NCBI RefSeq assembly: GCF_963678975.1
Contig: NC_089272.1
Span: 28,025,280-28,089,279 of the forward strand
DNA length: 64,000 nucleotides
Reading direction: 5' to 3'
Origin: Dysidea avara
Lineage: Eukaryota > Porifera > Demospongiae > Dictyoceratida > Dysideidae
Below, one piece after another: positions 24,322 through 35,829 of the stretch. The position numbers were made by a program, and so were the translations under genes. The first letter of the stretch is position 1. Each line of letters begins with the position of its first letter. The notes beneath the pieces were generated by a model that ran no database searches, had not been told where the DNA came from, and saw nothing but the letters and a program-made list of their open reading frames with translations.

Positions 24322-25205
24322 TATCTTCAATACAATATGCTTGGTTGTATAGTCCTGTCAATTATGATTTTAATTTATTTGTTAGCAAACTCCTTAGGGG
24401 TAGTACACTAATGTATAAATAAAGTAATAATTATTATGTAAACCTACGTAAATGTTTCTATGTCAATTTCATATAGATCAGGGTAGGGTAGTTCGATAGC
24501 CATCTTGGGCAAAAAAAGTGTTACGGTAAATTTCTTGGTAGTGAGAGAATTTTAGTTGATAATATGGCTGGTCAGTAGTGATCCAAATAGCTATACATCT
24601 AAATTCTCCAGTTAAAAACTCAAAATTTAATGTTTCAATCCAGTCTTGCATTTACATTATTTTATACCTGAAAATCTGTTATGGATGTTCTATTAGAGTA
24701 CTTTTGATTGCTCTATTAGAGAGTCTTGATCTTTATTAACATTTTCCTTAAATTACACTCTTGTTCTCACTAAAAACCTATTGAGCAAGTTTCCTATTAC
24801 ATGCACTGTAGCTCTGCTTTATTCCCAAGTTTATATTTGTGCGGCCAAACTATGATGTTTTGGTGTTGTTGCTGCGAACCCATAAGTTCATGTTTTGAAG
24901 GGGGGTTTCCTGAACCCCCTAAATATGATAAGATGCCACAATTAAGACACTACTATTGAGCATCAATTGCTAAAATGCTGCATTGTATGAGCTTGTGAGC
25001 TCATGCAGCCACACTGGAGTTGTACAAAACTCCAGCCCATGCTACAAGTGACAAAGCGATCATCTGCTTAATGTAAGAGATACCAGTGACTTATTGTGTA
25101 GCCATGCACATGAAATGTACTGTATGTTTGACTGCATCTGTCTGACTGCATCTGTCTGACTGCATCTGTCTGACTGCATCTCACTGTATGTCTGTTAGAA
25201 GGATG
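24322..25205. other. Spacer with paired motif and a 14-bp minisatellite
   Basis: No gene is supported. It is duplicated at 44870-45749. It contains paired CTCTATTAGAG motifs (24688-24725) and, at 25128-25183, about four copies of the 14-bp unit CTGACTGCATCTGT; the unit-2 counterpart (45700-45730) has about two. The spacers between units are zero, so this is a minisatellite. Confidence 0.55.
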
Positions 25206-25615
25206 TATCCCATCAACTAAGTTACATGTAGTGACAGAAATAACATCACAGTCCAACACTGTTACAATGACATCCTTGTAGATGGCTCTGCAATGAAAAC
25301 TCTACTGGACAAGGTAGTAGTTCAACAAACAATATTTCTGGTATTCCTTCAGTGCTCAAGTACAGTTCACATTCAGTTTTATCAGACCACACAGTGTAGT
25401 TATACTGATTACAACCAGTAGTTGTGTGTGTTTGTGTCATCTCAGTTGCTCTAGTGGTTATACAACCATTTGCTGGTATATCTACAGTTTCAACTGCCAG
25501 TGTCACTGATGACAACAGTCGAGGTACAGATATGACAATTGATAAGGTTTCATCAGGAAATAATTGACCTAATTCATGTGAAGTACATTCATAATCATGA
25601 ACTTGTACACTTACT
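25206..25615 (-). pseudogene. Receptor-family relic: Cys-rich segment only, copy 1
   Basis: The minus strand encodes the segment just before the CGHCQ motif: ...YECTSHELGQ, AVETVDIPANGC, HTTTGCNQYNYTVWSDKTEC, EIL..LLPCP and LQGCHC. A two-base loss then shifts the frame (near 25263), and homology ends at the SVTTCNLVDG part. Ectodomain, membrane part and promoter are all missing. The same shift is present in the unit-2 copy (45750-46160), so it was already dead before the segmental duplication. The 5' edge adjoins the transposon at 25655. Confidence 0.7.
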
Positions 25616-25654
25616 AATCCAACAAGTGAATGTGTTACAATATAATATTCTCAA

Positions 25655-26139
25655 CAGGGGCGGATCCAGGAGCTGGCAAGGAGAGGGGCACAAACAAGCT
25701 ATGTATTAGGTGGTTGGGGAGAGCCAGATTATCTTGTTAATTGCAGTATTTTTGAAGCAGCAAATAATCACTTCTTAGTTGTGTCTCATGGTTGATTTTT
25801 GCCATTTTGGCCTTTGCAGATGGTTGTGAAGTCTTTAGAGCTGTGTAAAAGGCTCTGAATGTCTTAAATATCAGCAACACGATAATTATTTTAGAGGCGC
25901 TTAGTACGCACGGAGGTGTTAGGTGACAATTTCATGGCTAGTTTGGCTTTGGTTGTTCACTTTGGTTTCAGGTGAATCTGTAATAATTATTGTGCTAATA
26001 AAGTGTACATATTTTCATGTGCTTTCTTGGCCTGACATAAAGTTTAGTATTTTAATCAGAAGTATGGCTAACTCTTCCATAAGGTTAGGGGGGGGGGGGG
26101 GGCATTTGCCCCAAATGCCCCATACTGGATCCGCCATTG
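25655..26139. mobile_element. Non-autonomous hAT-like element (CAGGGGCGGATCCAG ends)
   Basis: Left end CAGGGGCGGATCCAG and right end CTGGATCCGCCATTG are inverted repeats. The immediate flanks CTCAA (25650-25654) and CTCAA (26140-26144) match, and the unit-2 locus (46190-46200, ACTCTCAATAGCACC) is the empty site with a single CTCAA. The clean comparison with the empty site proves insertion after the duplication. Only 5 bp of duplication is exact, shorter than the usual 8 bp of hAT. It holds a run of 13-14 G near 26088 and no transposase. Confidence 0.75.
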
Positions 26140-26144
26140 CTCAA

Positions 26145-26867
26145 TAGCACCTTGACATATTATAGAATTAGTGCTATTATATAATGCATAGTTACATCTA
26201 GTTTTATAGCATATAATAAGATCAACTTTATCAATACAAAAAAACAAAATTTGCAACCATGTATAGGTGCCCATTAGGTGGATCTGAGGAGGGAGGTAAA
26301 GAAGGAAGGAGGGAAGAAGGGGTGTACCCTTTAATCCTTCTCTAGCTCCTTGGGTTTTTAGACAGCATTCACACCAATAAAGGGTGGGAATTGTTCACAG
26401 TCAGTCTTGCAGGCCAGTACAGAAAATAAATGCTATGCACATACATGATGGCTCCAGGAATTGTAATGATACATAGGTCTAAGTCTCTGAAATTAGGTTA
26501 GGCAATCCTAACATGCTGCTGTCAGACCTTCAGTGCTGGTCACTGTAAAGTACTATTAATAATAAAAAATAATAATAGGTTTTCAAATTTCCTATTGAAT
26601 GACACACTTAAATCTAGGGGGTCTGGGACATGCTCCCCAAGGGAAAATTAGGAAATTATGTATTCTCAAAGTGAATCTGGTAACAGTTTTTCACCAAAAT
26701 CTGTAAAGCTGACATTTTAAATGTACAGTATAGGAAATTGAAGATATGTGCAGCTTATGCTTGCTTCTGCTGGTACAGTGTCAGCAGGCTAAAGAGATGA
26801 GGTGGGGCTAATTGAAATGTTTGAAGCATACAATAGACATACATGTGGATGCCCTTTGGAGGTCTGC
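26145..26867. other. Distal end of unit 1
   Basis: It matches 46200-46812 of unit 2 (GTGCTATTATATAATGC, GGAGGGAGGTAAAGAAGG..., GTACAGTGTCAGCAGGC). No gene is supported. The match ends at 26860/46812, and the BEL long terminal repeat begins here in unit 1. Confidence 0.5.
26476..26578 (+). mobile_element. 5'-truncated SINE copy
   Basis: CTAAGTCTCTGAAATTAGG through AGTGCTGGTCACTGTAAAGT and an AATAATAAT tail repeats the body of the SINE at 13060-13288. The equivalent unit-2 site (about 46545) reads ATACATAGGTTTACAAA without it. The short repeat ATAGGT on both sides is the likely target duplication. Confidence 0.6.
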
Positions 26868-27090
26868 AGGTGTAGGGGGCGGCGTGATAGTAGGGAAGGT
26901 TTGGGAGTGCTTCTAGGAAGGATTACTTCGTCTTCTGCCGATACAGTCGGATACAGCCCAGATCGTGAGGAACACGCTACGACTCCATCTTATTGTATTG
27001 TACGCACGTGACAACAATTACATCATACATTCTAAATAATGCCTAAGTTACTTATATTACTATACATTACTGTGAACTGTAACTATACAG
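26868..27090 (-). mobile_element. Putative 3' LTR of a BEL/Pao retrotransposon
   Basis: Directly downstream of the pol frame, on the minus strand, this AT/GC-mixed stretch begins TGTATAGTTACAG and runs to the unit-1 boundary with no coding. Position and a TG start fit an LTR. The partner LTR is absent, so its limits are inferred. Confidence 0.4.
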
Positions 27091-28690
27091 TCAGTCCATG
27101 ACATCTTCCGGGGGGGGGGGCACCAAGCTGTTTCACCAAATTCACAACTCTCTCTCTGCCTGTGTGAGCGGCTGCCCTTCTCGGTCGTTTATCAGCTGTG
27201 TTGTTCACTGTGGGCTTGTTGATTGTATCCTTCTGGGAACCACTGGTAGATCCTTCAGTTTCGGTAACTGTTGGAGATGAGACTTCCAACGGTACCAACT
27301 TGGCAATGGGGCGGTTTGTTCTTCCTTGTGATGTCTTGATGTAGGCAGCATGTTCTAGTCCATCTTTCCCAATCATCAGTTTTTCAACAATCGCAATCTC
27401 CAAGTGCTCCGTGGAGCTTCATCCCACATCAGGACAACATCTCCCTGCTTAATCTGCTGACTGTTGCTTCCTGTGGTTCTATGATACTCTCTGAGGGAGG
27501 TCAAGTATTCAAATTTCCAGTGTGACTGAAACTGGTTGAAGAGAAAGGCTTGCAGTTTTGCTCTCTGGGAAACATTGGTTATACCACCATATGTGGGATC
27601 AGTCAAGTCCTGCCCTTCCACTACTTCATGAGGAAGTGGTGTTATGCGATGATCATGTAAAAGATGGGCTGGTGTGAGTGGCTCGGCATCACTGAGGTCT
27701 GAAGATACATGTGTCAGAGGTCTGTCATTGAGTGTGGCCTCTACTTCTACTATTAGTGTCTGCAACACAACTAAGCTGATCCTTGATCTCCCCAGTACCT
27801 TCTTCAAGCACATCTTTGTTAAACCGATAAGGCGCTCCCACCACCCACCATACCAGGGGGCACGTTTTGGGATGAACTTCCACTGTACATCTTTCCTCCC
27901 AAGTGCTTCTGTGAGATGTTCTGATTGTAGAAGCTGTTGCAGTTCATCTGCAGCTGCCAGACTGGTAGAAGCATTATCTGACACGAGAATCTGTGGGAGC
28001 GACCTGCGACTGGCAAATCTCCTGAATGCCAAAAGGAAAGTCTCCACTGTTAAATCTGTAACAATCTCTAGGCGAATGGCACGACTCATGGCACATGTGA
28101 ACAGACAGATGTAGACTTGAACAGACAGATATAGACTTTCTCCTCAGTGTGATTACTGCATACATAGAATGCCCCAGTAAAGTCGATGCCTGTGATGGTG
28201 AAAGGAACTGAAGCACAAGTGCGAATCTGTGGCAGTGGTGGAGGGTCAGGTATCTGGTATGGCTTTCCACTATGTTTACGGCAAATAACACATCGGCGTA
28301 GTTGTGACTTTATACGTTGGTATCCAAAATTTCTGTCTTATGGCCGTTAGGGTAGCATTGGTTCCAGCATGAAATAACTGTACATGTATACTATGAATGA
28401 TCAGAGATGTTAGCCAATGTTTGGGTGGTAGTAGAAGTGGAAACTTTGCTGTCTCGCTTAGGGGGGGCGTTGTGGATTCTTCCGCCACAGCGGAGCAGGT
28501 GGTCTTTGTCAACAAATAAATGTAATTGGCAAAAAAGTGGTAGTCTCTTGGCGAAATTGGTGGTAAGGTTCACGAGTTCTCTGGAGTAAACCTCTTCTTG
28601 GCACTGCTTCACCCAAATGATTGAAGCGTGGTGTTGCTCAGATGGTGTCAATGATCCAGTTTCTCGTTCCTGCTGTGGCTTCTTACAATT
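27083..28690 (-). pseudogene. BEL/Pao retrotransposon pol remnant: integrase and C-terminal domain
   Basis: Minus-strand fragments give, in order: a pre-integrase piece (LWCQLHLFVDK-type, RCGGRIHNAP), the zinc-binding region (PPKHW, HAGTNATLTAIRQKFWIP), the integrase core start (GIDFTGAFYV), then 27376-28089 with SDNAST, WYGGWWERLIG and LNDRPLT, and a chromo-like end domain (GDVVLMWDEAPR, continued in the frame at 27083-27403). These are the integrase and DUF5641 hallmarks of BEL/Pao. Protease and RT are gone. The frame is broken at a G7 run (28459-28465) and by a 20-bp tandem duplication (28098-28137), and again between 27376 and 27403. The 5' edge joins gene E's coding sequence directly at about 28690, so the element is truncated there. 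Confidence 0.85.
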
Positions 28691-29763
28691 GGACTGAAAC
28701 TACAGTTATTGATTGCTATATCAAATTCCCGTGTTGTATTGTCAATAACTATCACTAAATTTATGTTGTTGTTTTGATAAAACATACTGTTCTTGATATC
28801 AAGTGAGCCTTTTTTTGAACCAGAAGCTATGTTTAGCAGAGGAAAGTCTGAAACATCATTAACAGCAATATTGTACACATGGCAATTTACTAAAACAACC
28901 TTTCATGATAATGATGATATAGCACTTATAGCATTATCATGATCATTGCCATGGTAATAAAGTACAACTGTATTGCACAAATTCATTAGTACAGTTTTAT
29001 TAATTGTCACTAAAATTTCTAATACATTCTGGTGAAAATCAATGTAGAACACATTATGAATATACCCTTGAAAAAACAAAATATTTGCTTGAAAGTAAAG
29101 TTGTATATGTGTAAGGTGTTAGCAACCATTTGTTCACTATTTTTATTATTATTGCTCTTGGAACGGTAATAAACAACCAGTCCATTTGTAATAGCTGTAG
29201 AATTATTTGATAGAACATTGACCATCATTACAAGTATATTGTTTAATTCAGACCTCATCTTGGCATTAACAACAACTATTCCATCATTACCAGGAGTAAC
29301 AGTTATTGAGATATTTTGCTATAATGACCTGCACACAATGGAGTACATTTAATGCTGAGTTGGGATAAAATATTGAACTGTTCTGATAATCATAAAGATA
29401 GAATGCATTATTCAATACATGGTAGTAATTTTTCCCACATTCATTTATTTTCAGATTTTGTACAACAATGTTTGTGACCTTTATTATGGCTATACCAACT
29501 GATGAATTGACACATATGAATGTATTGTGGCTTCCAATTATGGAAATATTTTCGACATTTTGTAGGATGAGATCTTTGTTTGGATTATAATGTCCTGGGA
29601 AAAATGCCAGTCTGATATAGGAAGTAAAACATATCTTTGCATTACTGGTAATTGTGATAAGGTGATAGTGTTACTGTTGTTGGTAGAGTGATGATCATCA
29701 GGTGTGATGTAGAGTGTATGAGATGTAACGTGTACAACTAGTAAGGTTGCCACAAGCTGTAAG
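28690..29763 (-). pseudogene. Receptor-family gene E: 5' third only, broken
   Basis: This is the closest paralogue of gene A and the unit-2 member of the divergent pair. The exon begins after acceptor TATAG (29768-29764) in the same phase as gene A and codes a hydrophobic leader, VTSHTLYIT and the first part of the ectodomain. Visible lesions are a one-base loss near 29650, a one-base gain near 29318 and a two-base gain near 29065. Homology stops inside IDNTTREFDIAINNCSFS at 28690, where the BEL remnant begins. The rest of the ectodomain and all membrane segments are missing, and no continuation exists left of the BEL element. A certain pseudogene. Confidence 0.85.
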
Positions 29764-31829
29764 CTATAAAATTGGCAAAAAATTAGTATCCAATAAATTA
29801 ATGTTATATGCTTCTACTGCAGCATATCTAGTACATATGTATTTATCATGTCTGTAAAACTTAATACGTGTAGTGCATATTAATATTAATTATGTAGAGA
29901 CACATACCTGTTCATTGTGAACATATCAAATAAATGCTTTGGAATTGTCCTGCAGTTATTAAAGTTTACTCACTCATCTACTAGCTGCTACACACAATAA
30001 ATGCAAGCAAGAAAGTGTTGTGTGTATGTGCACACTGTCACTGTGTTATTCCAAAAGTTGAGTACTGCTATATACATGTTTACATTTCAAATTAGTCATG
30101 GTTTGTTTACATCTACATACTAATAACAGATAGGACCATCACAATAAATATGGTAACAAGTTAGTGCACCCTCATGCTCATGTGTATATTTCAGGCAAAT
30201 CACTCATGCCCATAGCAAATGTGGAAGCCTTTATAGATACTGGTAGCTATACATTGAGTATAACTATCATAGTACCCTCTTTAGCAGCACAAAGTTTTAG
30301 ATACCCTAATAGAGCAGTCGATAATTCTTATTTAAACTGTCGGTATTAGTCAACTAATACACCTTGAATTTAACATGTTATCTGTATACATGTGCTTCAG
30401 GAGGGAGGGGGTTAAGGACATAATATTATACAGTACTTCCAGAGATTATAGAAATCACTGATAATATGTTATTTAAAATGTTTCAATGTGGACCCAGGGG
30501 ATTTCTGAGGTTTCCAGAAACTGGTCAAATATATTCAGGCAACTAAAATTACATTTACATTAATTTGCAAAGGTTCAAATTGAAATAATCTAATAGAGCA
30601 GTCAACTACCCTAATAGAACAGTCACATTTTGAAAGTTACTTAGTTTGCCTGTACCATCATGCACAGTCAAAAATCTATTTAATAGTCTATGATCTCAGC
30701 TCTCAAACTAATACATGAGATTTCCCTGGGGACATGCCCCAGACTCCTGGAATGGCATCTATATCTGCTGTATGCTTTAAAGTTTACAAAGCTCCACCTC
30801 TTTTATTCTTTATCCTGTTCATGAGCCAGCATAAGCAACCTATATCAAATAACATAATTATGTTTAAATTGCATTTTTTTAATTGTTATAGTAGAGCGGC
30901 ATAGCACCAAAAAATGAGCATTTGTGTACTTTGTGATACAATTATGAAACTTTCCACACAAACTGTGTTCCTCATGATATATGTTGTTTGATATAGAGTC
31001 ATCACGGATTTTACCTTTGGTGACCTTTACAGCCATTTTTTATTGAAAATTAATAATTTTTGTCATTACGTCCTGAGGAATTATTTTACACTGTTAAAAC
31101 ATGGTATCAAATTAAAGGTATTTTTCTAAGAACTATATTGACTTTTGTTTGAAGTTAGTATCTCATTCCACTACAAAGTTATGATCATTTTCATAAGTCC
31201 TAAAATTCTTTTCCCTTTCATGGCTATTCTAAATGATCATAACTTTGGAATGCAATCACCTATTGACTACAAATAAAAGCCAAGTAGTTCGTTTTGCAGC
31301 ACCTTTAATTTGAAACTGTGCAAAATGATTCCTCAGGGAGATAAAGAAAAAAACAATGAATTTTCAATACAAAAATGGCTGTAAAGGTCACCAAAGGTCA
31401 AATGTGCTATGGTACTATATCAAAAAATATATGTCACAAGGAGTACAACTTATATGAAAAGTTTCATAATTGCATCAAAAAGTGCATAGCTATATCGCAC
31501 TATATAATTATGCTGCTCTACTATACCAGACTCAATCTCAATTATTCTCAAAAATTCTCTGGTGGAGCATGCCCCCTGCAGATCCCCTTAGATTCAGGTG
31601 TGCAAACAACAGAAAATTTGGAAACCTGTCACCAATTTTTTAGAGCCATCCTTGCTTGTTGTGTGTTTTGAATACCATTCACTGATAAGATTCCTGCCAA
31701 ACTTTTGCCGTCTTTTAGCTTATTCCATGGCTCATGGTTGTAGAGTTGTGATAAATGATGAATCAGTCATTCACAGTTATGTTTGTAATGTATACAGCAG
31801 TAAAGACACTATGTATAGAGCACATAAGC
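29764..31829. other. Spacer of unit 2, duplicate of 5656-7540
   Basis: No gene is supported. It contains paired CTCTATTAGAG motifs (30302-30325, 30588-30632), decayed GGGGCATGCCCC palindromes (30725, 31560) and the fold-back at 30891-31521. The first part (29764-29870) also matches the DNA just upstream of gene A, so the segment includes intron 1 of gene E. Confidence 0.5.
30891..31521. mobile_element. Fold-back MITE with about 250-bp arms
   Basis: The ends GTAGAGCGGCATA and GTAGAGCAGCATA are inverted, and the arms continue inward (ATTATGAAACTTT..., CCTTTGGTGACCTTTACAGC, ATCATAACTTTG) to a short loop near 31200. TATA flanks both sides. The equivalent place in unit 1 (about 7255) lacks it, so it inserted after the duplication. 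The mirrored ORFs in the arms (30845-31036, 31375-31671) are a by-product of the symmetry. Confidence 0.75.
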
Positions 31830-32045
31830 AATAGTTACTATTACTAGCTCAATACCTGTTATAATAATTGCTAGAAGTTTTACTATGATAAACAATTGGA
31901 ACACTTTTGCACTGTAATGAGCACAACACTGAAACCTTGTTGACAATACCTGTCGTATAATGATGAGTAGGGTAAAGAGTGGTGAAATAGACATTGAGAG
32001 GAGATACAGCTGTATGGTACCAGTGTGAGTCATTCGGCTTATAAC
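31830..32045 (-). pseudogene. Decayed receptor-family fragment, unit-2 counterpart of 7541-8057
   Basis: The minus strand retains the TM1/CKKC/CGHCQ region: ATGATAAACAATTGGAACAC, ACCTTGTTGACAAT, GAGTAGGGTAAAGAGTGG and GACATTGAGAGGAGATAC align with gene A 300-540 with several deletions. No open frame. Confidence 0.6.
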
Positions 32046-33554
32046 CAACTATGTAATATGCGCTGTTACCTCCGAATGTGTGACTGGGCCTGCGAATATA
32101 GGTAGGGCATGCATGTGGGTATAAGCTACACCACATCACATAACAAGTCATATCTCAGTATTGGGATATAATATTTGCATTCTGTAACTTGTATTATAAA
32201 TCCAACTGAACGTTTAGTAATGTCTGAAAATTGTATGACTGTGTAGTGATAACATACAGTAGTTATGAGTCATGAAACTTTGAAAAAGTTGGGACATTTT
32301 ATGTTCCCACGTTCCCTATTTTTGCAGACCTGGTCATTAATAATGATTTACATTTCCCTTGGAGATGACAATTCATTTTGTGTACAAGGAACTCCATTTA
32401 CTGTATAACAGATGAGAAACAGCTACACCAATTCATGCCTTAAGCCTAGGATTGAAACAAATACTACAAGTCATTGTTAAGCATTCTGGTACCCAGACAG
32501 TAAAATGGTACTTGATCCATGAGTACTCACATATATGACCCAGCTCATATACTACTTTGACTTACAGTATTTCACTTCTACATTGTGAAATACTTGGGAA
32601 ATTAAGGGTAAGGGCTAATGCTCTAGGATGTATTTCTGCATTTGGTTTAGAAGATTTTACCTGTACATTTATTAACATGTCTAGCCTTCCGGCTGAGTAA
32701 TAATATATGAGTTTAACTTGTTAAACAATTTGAAAGTTAATGGAGGGAGATAATTTGCACGTGTTTGGTTAGTGTAGCAATGCATTGCAGCTAGCCAGCA
32801 TTAGATAGGTGTGTAGCACACCTGCATCACAATGCTAGATGTAGTATAGAACAGTATGTATTTCTTGGAAAATATTATGAATGCATGCATAGGAAAAATA
32901 CCGCATGCATGGTCATTCCAAATAGGTAACCAGTTGGAACAAAAAGTCCCCTCCCATAGCCCACCCCTAGGACTGAAAGACTATGTCGGAAATGAGTACA
33001 TAAAAACCAATTACAGTAGTGCTGCTATAAGAATGGTAATAAAATAAAAACTTCATTAAGAAGAGGGAATTAACATTATGGTATGGGATTATTCTATCAG
33101 GGGAGGAAATACACAGACATTGAAGGGAGTCTTGTGTGGTAGACTCAAGTCCACTGTTCCTCCATTCCAAGAGTAGCTCTTCCATCCCAAGATTTGATAG
33201 TGCAGGGTTTCATTAAGATTGTTAGGATGGCCTTAGAAATCCCTGTGGCTTCAAAGTTGAGAACTCCCAAGTATCTAGCCCCCAAGCCTCATGCAATTGG
33301 GAGCCACAATTGTGACTGATCATATCAATGGCCCTATTGCAAAAATTGTATAGGAACCCTGCACAACTACCAAAACAACCACCGTCATTGGACGGCGGTT
33401 GACAAGTGAACAATATCAGCTTGAAACAAATGACTGATTGTTTGGGGTTATTTTTTTAATGACTAACGTTAACATGGTGGCATGATGCATAAATTGCTAA
33501 ATATCACAGGTACAGCAGCTATCAATACAAATGTAATCATATTGACATAAAATA
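32046..33554. other. Spacer with a copy of repeat S
   Basis: 32390-32570 is repeat S (GAACTCCATTTACTG..., CAATTCATGCCTTAAG...). 32590-32700 is the reverse of 11590-11665. No gene is supported; short ORFs (32856-33047, 32967-33185, 33222-33413) lack any recognisable feature. Confidence 0.4.
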
Positions 33555-34893
33555 CTGTACTTATTTATTTATTACTGTGTAGGACTCCATCAAGGAGTAT
33601 AACACACAGATACAAAACAAAATCAAAGTAAATTCAGATGATTTAACAAAATGTCCTTAAAACAGTTTATAGATGGCTGATTGACCACATCTTCTGGCAA
33701 AGTGTTCCATAATTTAATAGTGGATGGTAAAAAGGAAAATAAGTACGAGTTGATTCTTGCTTGTGGGATTCTGAAACGTTGTGAATGACCTCTGGTAACT
33801 GATGACATTGATGTTAGTGAGATAGATGGAACTTCCATTTGACAATTGATTATCTTATAAAACATGACTAGTTTGCAAAATGTACGTCGTGATTCTAGAG
33901 AGGGCTAATTAAGTGATGTGAGCATGTTAGTAACACTACTTCTCCAGGAGTAATTGTTCATTGAATACCTTGCAGCACTACGTTGAATCTTTTCTATGGC
34001 ACAAACATCAGATTGAAGGTGAGGAGCCCATATAGGTGAAGCATATTCTAGTATGGGTCTGACAAGGGACTTATAGCAATGAGATCTTACAGAAATTGGA
34101 CAATGATTGACGTTCCTCCTCAGAAAAGCTAAGGCTGAATTGGTCTTATGACAGATGTTATGAATATGATTTTTCCAAGTAAGATGTTCATCAAATGTTA
34201 TTCCTAGATATTTTGCCTTGGAGACCTTTTGAATTAGGTGATCAAATATTAATAGTTATGTTCAATAATATGATGTTTATTTGAAATTGTAAGATGTACA
34301 CATTTAGCTGGGTTAAATTCCATTTGCCATCTCCTGACCCATGCTTGTAAAGTACATAAATCTTGTTGAAGATGCTCAGAGTCATTGGAAAAATGAATGA
34401 TGTTGTAAATTAAGATATCATCTGCATAAAGTCTAACAGTACACTGGAGATCTTGTGTAATATCATTTATAAAATTTAATTTAATATTAAAAACAATAAG
34501 GGTGCCAAAACTGTGCCTTGTGGCACACCGGAAAGTACTGTAGAAGGACAGCTATTTTCTCCATCAATAACAACTGATTGTGTTCTTTCTGTCAGAAAAC
34601 TTTTGATCCAATCTAGCAAGTGGCCATTTATTCCATAGTGTGATAATTTGTGACAAAGTCTTTCGTGAGGTACCTTATCAAATGCTTTGGAGAAGTCAAG
34701 AAACAAAGCATCAATTTGTTCTCCAGAGTTCAATGCTTTAGCAAAATTGTTCACTGCACCCAATAGTTGAGTTTCACATGATCGCTTGGAACGGAAACCA
34801 TGCTGATTGTCACATAGAATGTTGTATTTATTGAGATGCGTAAAGATAAAGGAGTAAATAATATGTTCAAGGGTTTTACAGCAAATGCTGGTT
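33555..34893 (-). pseudogene. Jockey/CR1-like LINE, 3' part with reverse transcriptase motifs
   Basis: On the minus strand 34476-34763 gives FLDFSKAFDKVPH (the RT motif with the first catalytic Asp) and SGVPQGTVLAPLLF. Near 34420 a broken frame still shows YADD, the catalytic box. 33623-33865 carries the C-terminal SYLFSFLPSTIKLWNTLPEDVV segment typical of Jockey/CR1-like elements. Frameshifts separate these parts and the endonuclease is missing. The left end (33555) follows an ATTTATTTATT-rich tail-like stretch, consistent with the 3' end. Its 5' edge (34893) adjoins an arm of repeat S, and the upstream RT sequence recurs, rearranged, at 35160-35812. Confidence 0.8.
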
Positions 34894-34904
34894 AAATTTA
34901 AAAT

Positions 34905-35105
34905 AATAAAATAAATACTAGACTAAGTACAGTACATCATGAAAATACACTACATGCTATAGAATTTCTATGGCATAATTTAATAATTGTCCAGAACATT
35001 AATATCAGTGATTTAATACAGTGTTTGTATCATTTCTGAATACTTGAAAATGTTATAAATTGCTAGTAAGATCCAGTATAAAACATGTTGCATGGGACTA
35101 CAAGT
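34905..35105 (+). repeat. Repeat S fragment, inverted relative to 36228-36402
   Basis: CATGAAAATACACTACATGC... to GCATGGGACTACAAGTTGCT is the reverse complement of 36402-36228. This puts two opposed copies of repeat S around the rearranged LINE pieces. Confidence 0.65.
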
Positions 35106-35159
35106 TGCTAGAAATGATCCGGGTAACTATGGGTAGTCCCATCCCATGCAGTCCCTTGT

Positions 35160-35540
35160 AGTCCCTTTCTGTCAGAAAACTTTTGATCCAATCTAGCAAG
35201 TGGCCATTTATTCCATAGTGTGATAATTTGTGACAAAGTCTTTCATGAGGTACCTTATCAAATGCTTTGGAGAAGTCAAGAAACAAAGCATCAATTTGTT
35301 CTCCAGAGTTCAATGCTTTAGCAAAATCGTTCATTGCACCCAGTAGTTGAGTTTCACATGATCGCTTGGAACGGAAACCATGCTGATTGTCACATAGAAT
35401 GTTGCATTTATTGAGATGCGTAAAGATAAAGGAGTAAATAATATGTTCAAGGGTTTTACAGCAAATGCTGGTTAATGAAATAGGTCGATAGTTACCAGGA
35501 TCACTTCTAGATCCTTGTAGTCCCATACCCGGATCACTTC
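35160..35540 (-). pseudogene. Second copy of a LINE reverse-transcriptase segment
   Basis: Nearly identical to 34575-34890 but with a slightly longer 5' end. It encodes NYRPISLTSICCKTLEH, NQHGFRSKRSCETQLL and FLDFSKAFDKVPH on the minus strand. It starts and ends at short TAGTCCCATGC-like junctions and has no continuation into the SGVPQG motif, so it is a duplicated fragment and not an element in its own right. Confidence 0.75.
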
Positions 35541-35545
35541 TAGAT

Positions 35546-35812
35546 CCTTTTAGTCCCATGCAAAGTCTCCCAAAAGTGATCCAAAAACTTTTTGAAGACT
35601 TGGACATACATAAAGCATCAGGACCAGACAATATACCCATCAAGATTACTAAAAGAAACTGCTAGTCTCATGGCTCCTCTTTTGACTCTTATTTTCCAAG
35701 CCTCTATTCAACAAGGTACTGTCCCAGATGAATGGAAGAAAGCTAATGTAGTGCCAATTCACAAGAAAGGATCTAGAAGTGATCCGGGTAACTATCGACC
35801 TATTTCATTAAT
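35546..35812 (+). pseudogene. Inverted LINE fragment (upstream RT region)
   Basis: The + strand encodes KLFEDLDIHKASGPDNIPI and, after a frameshift near 35640, ETASLMAPLLTLIFQASI, VPDEWKKANVVPIHKKG and NYRPISLI. That is the RT region immediately preceding the minus-strand piece at 35160-35540 in an intact LINE. The two thus face each other, sharing GGATCTAGAAGTGATCC at the switch points (35525, 35767). Confidence 0.7.
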
Positions 35813-35829
35813 AGGTAATTAATTTTATC

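Noticed and set aside
25128..25183. Short direct repeats as a CRISPR-like array
   Set aside because: The units are head-to-tail without spacers, in eukaryotic DNA; this is a minisatellite.
30845..31671. Two similar ORFs starting MAVKVTKG on opposite strands
   Set aside because: They are mirror images created by the arms of a fold-back element, not duplicated genes.
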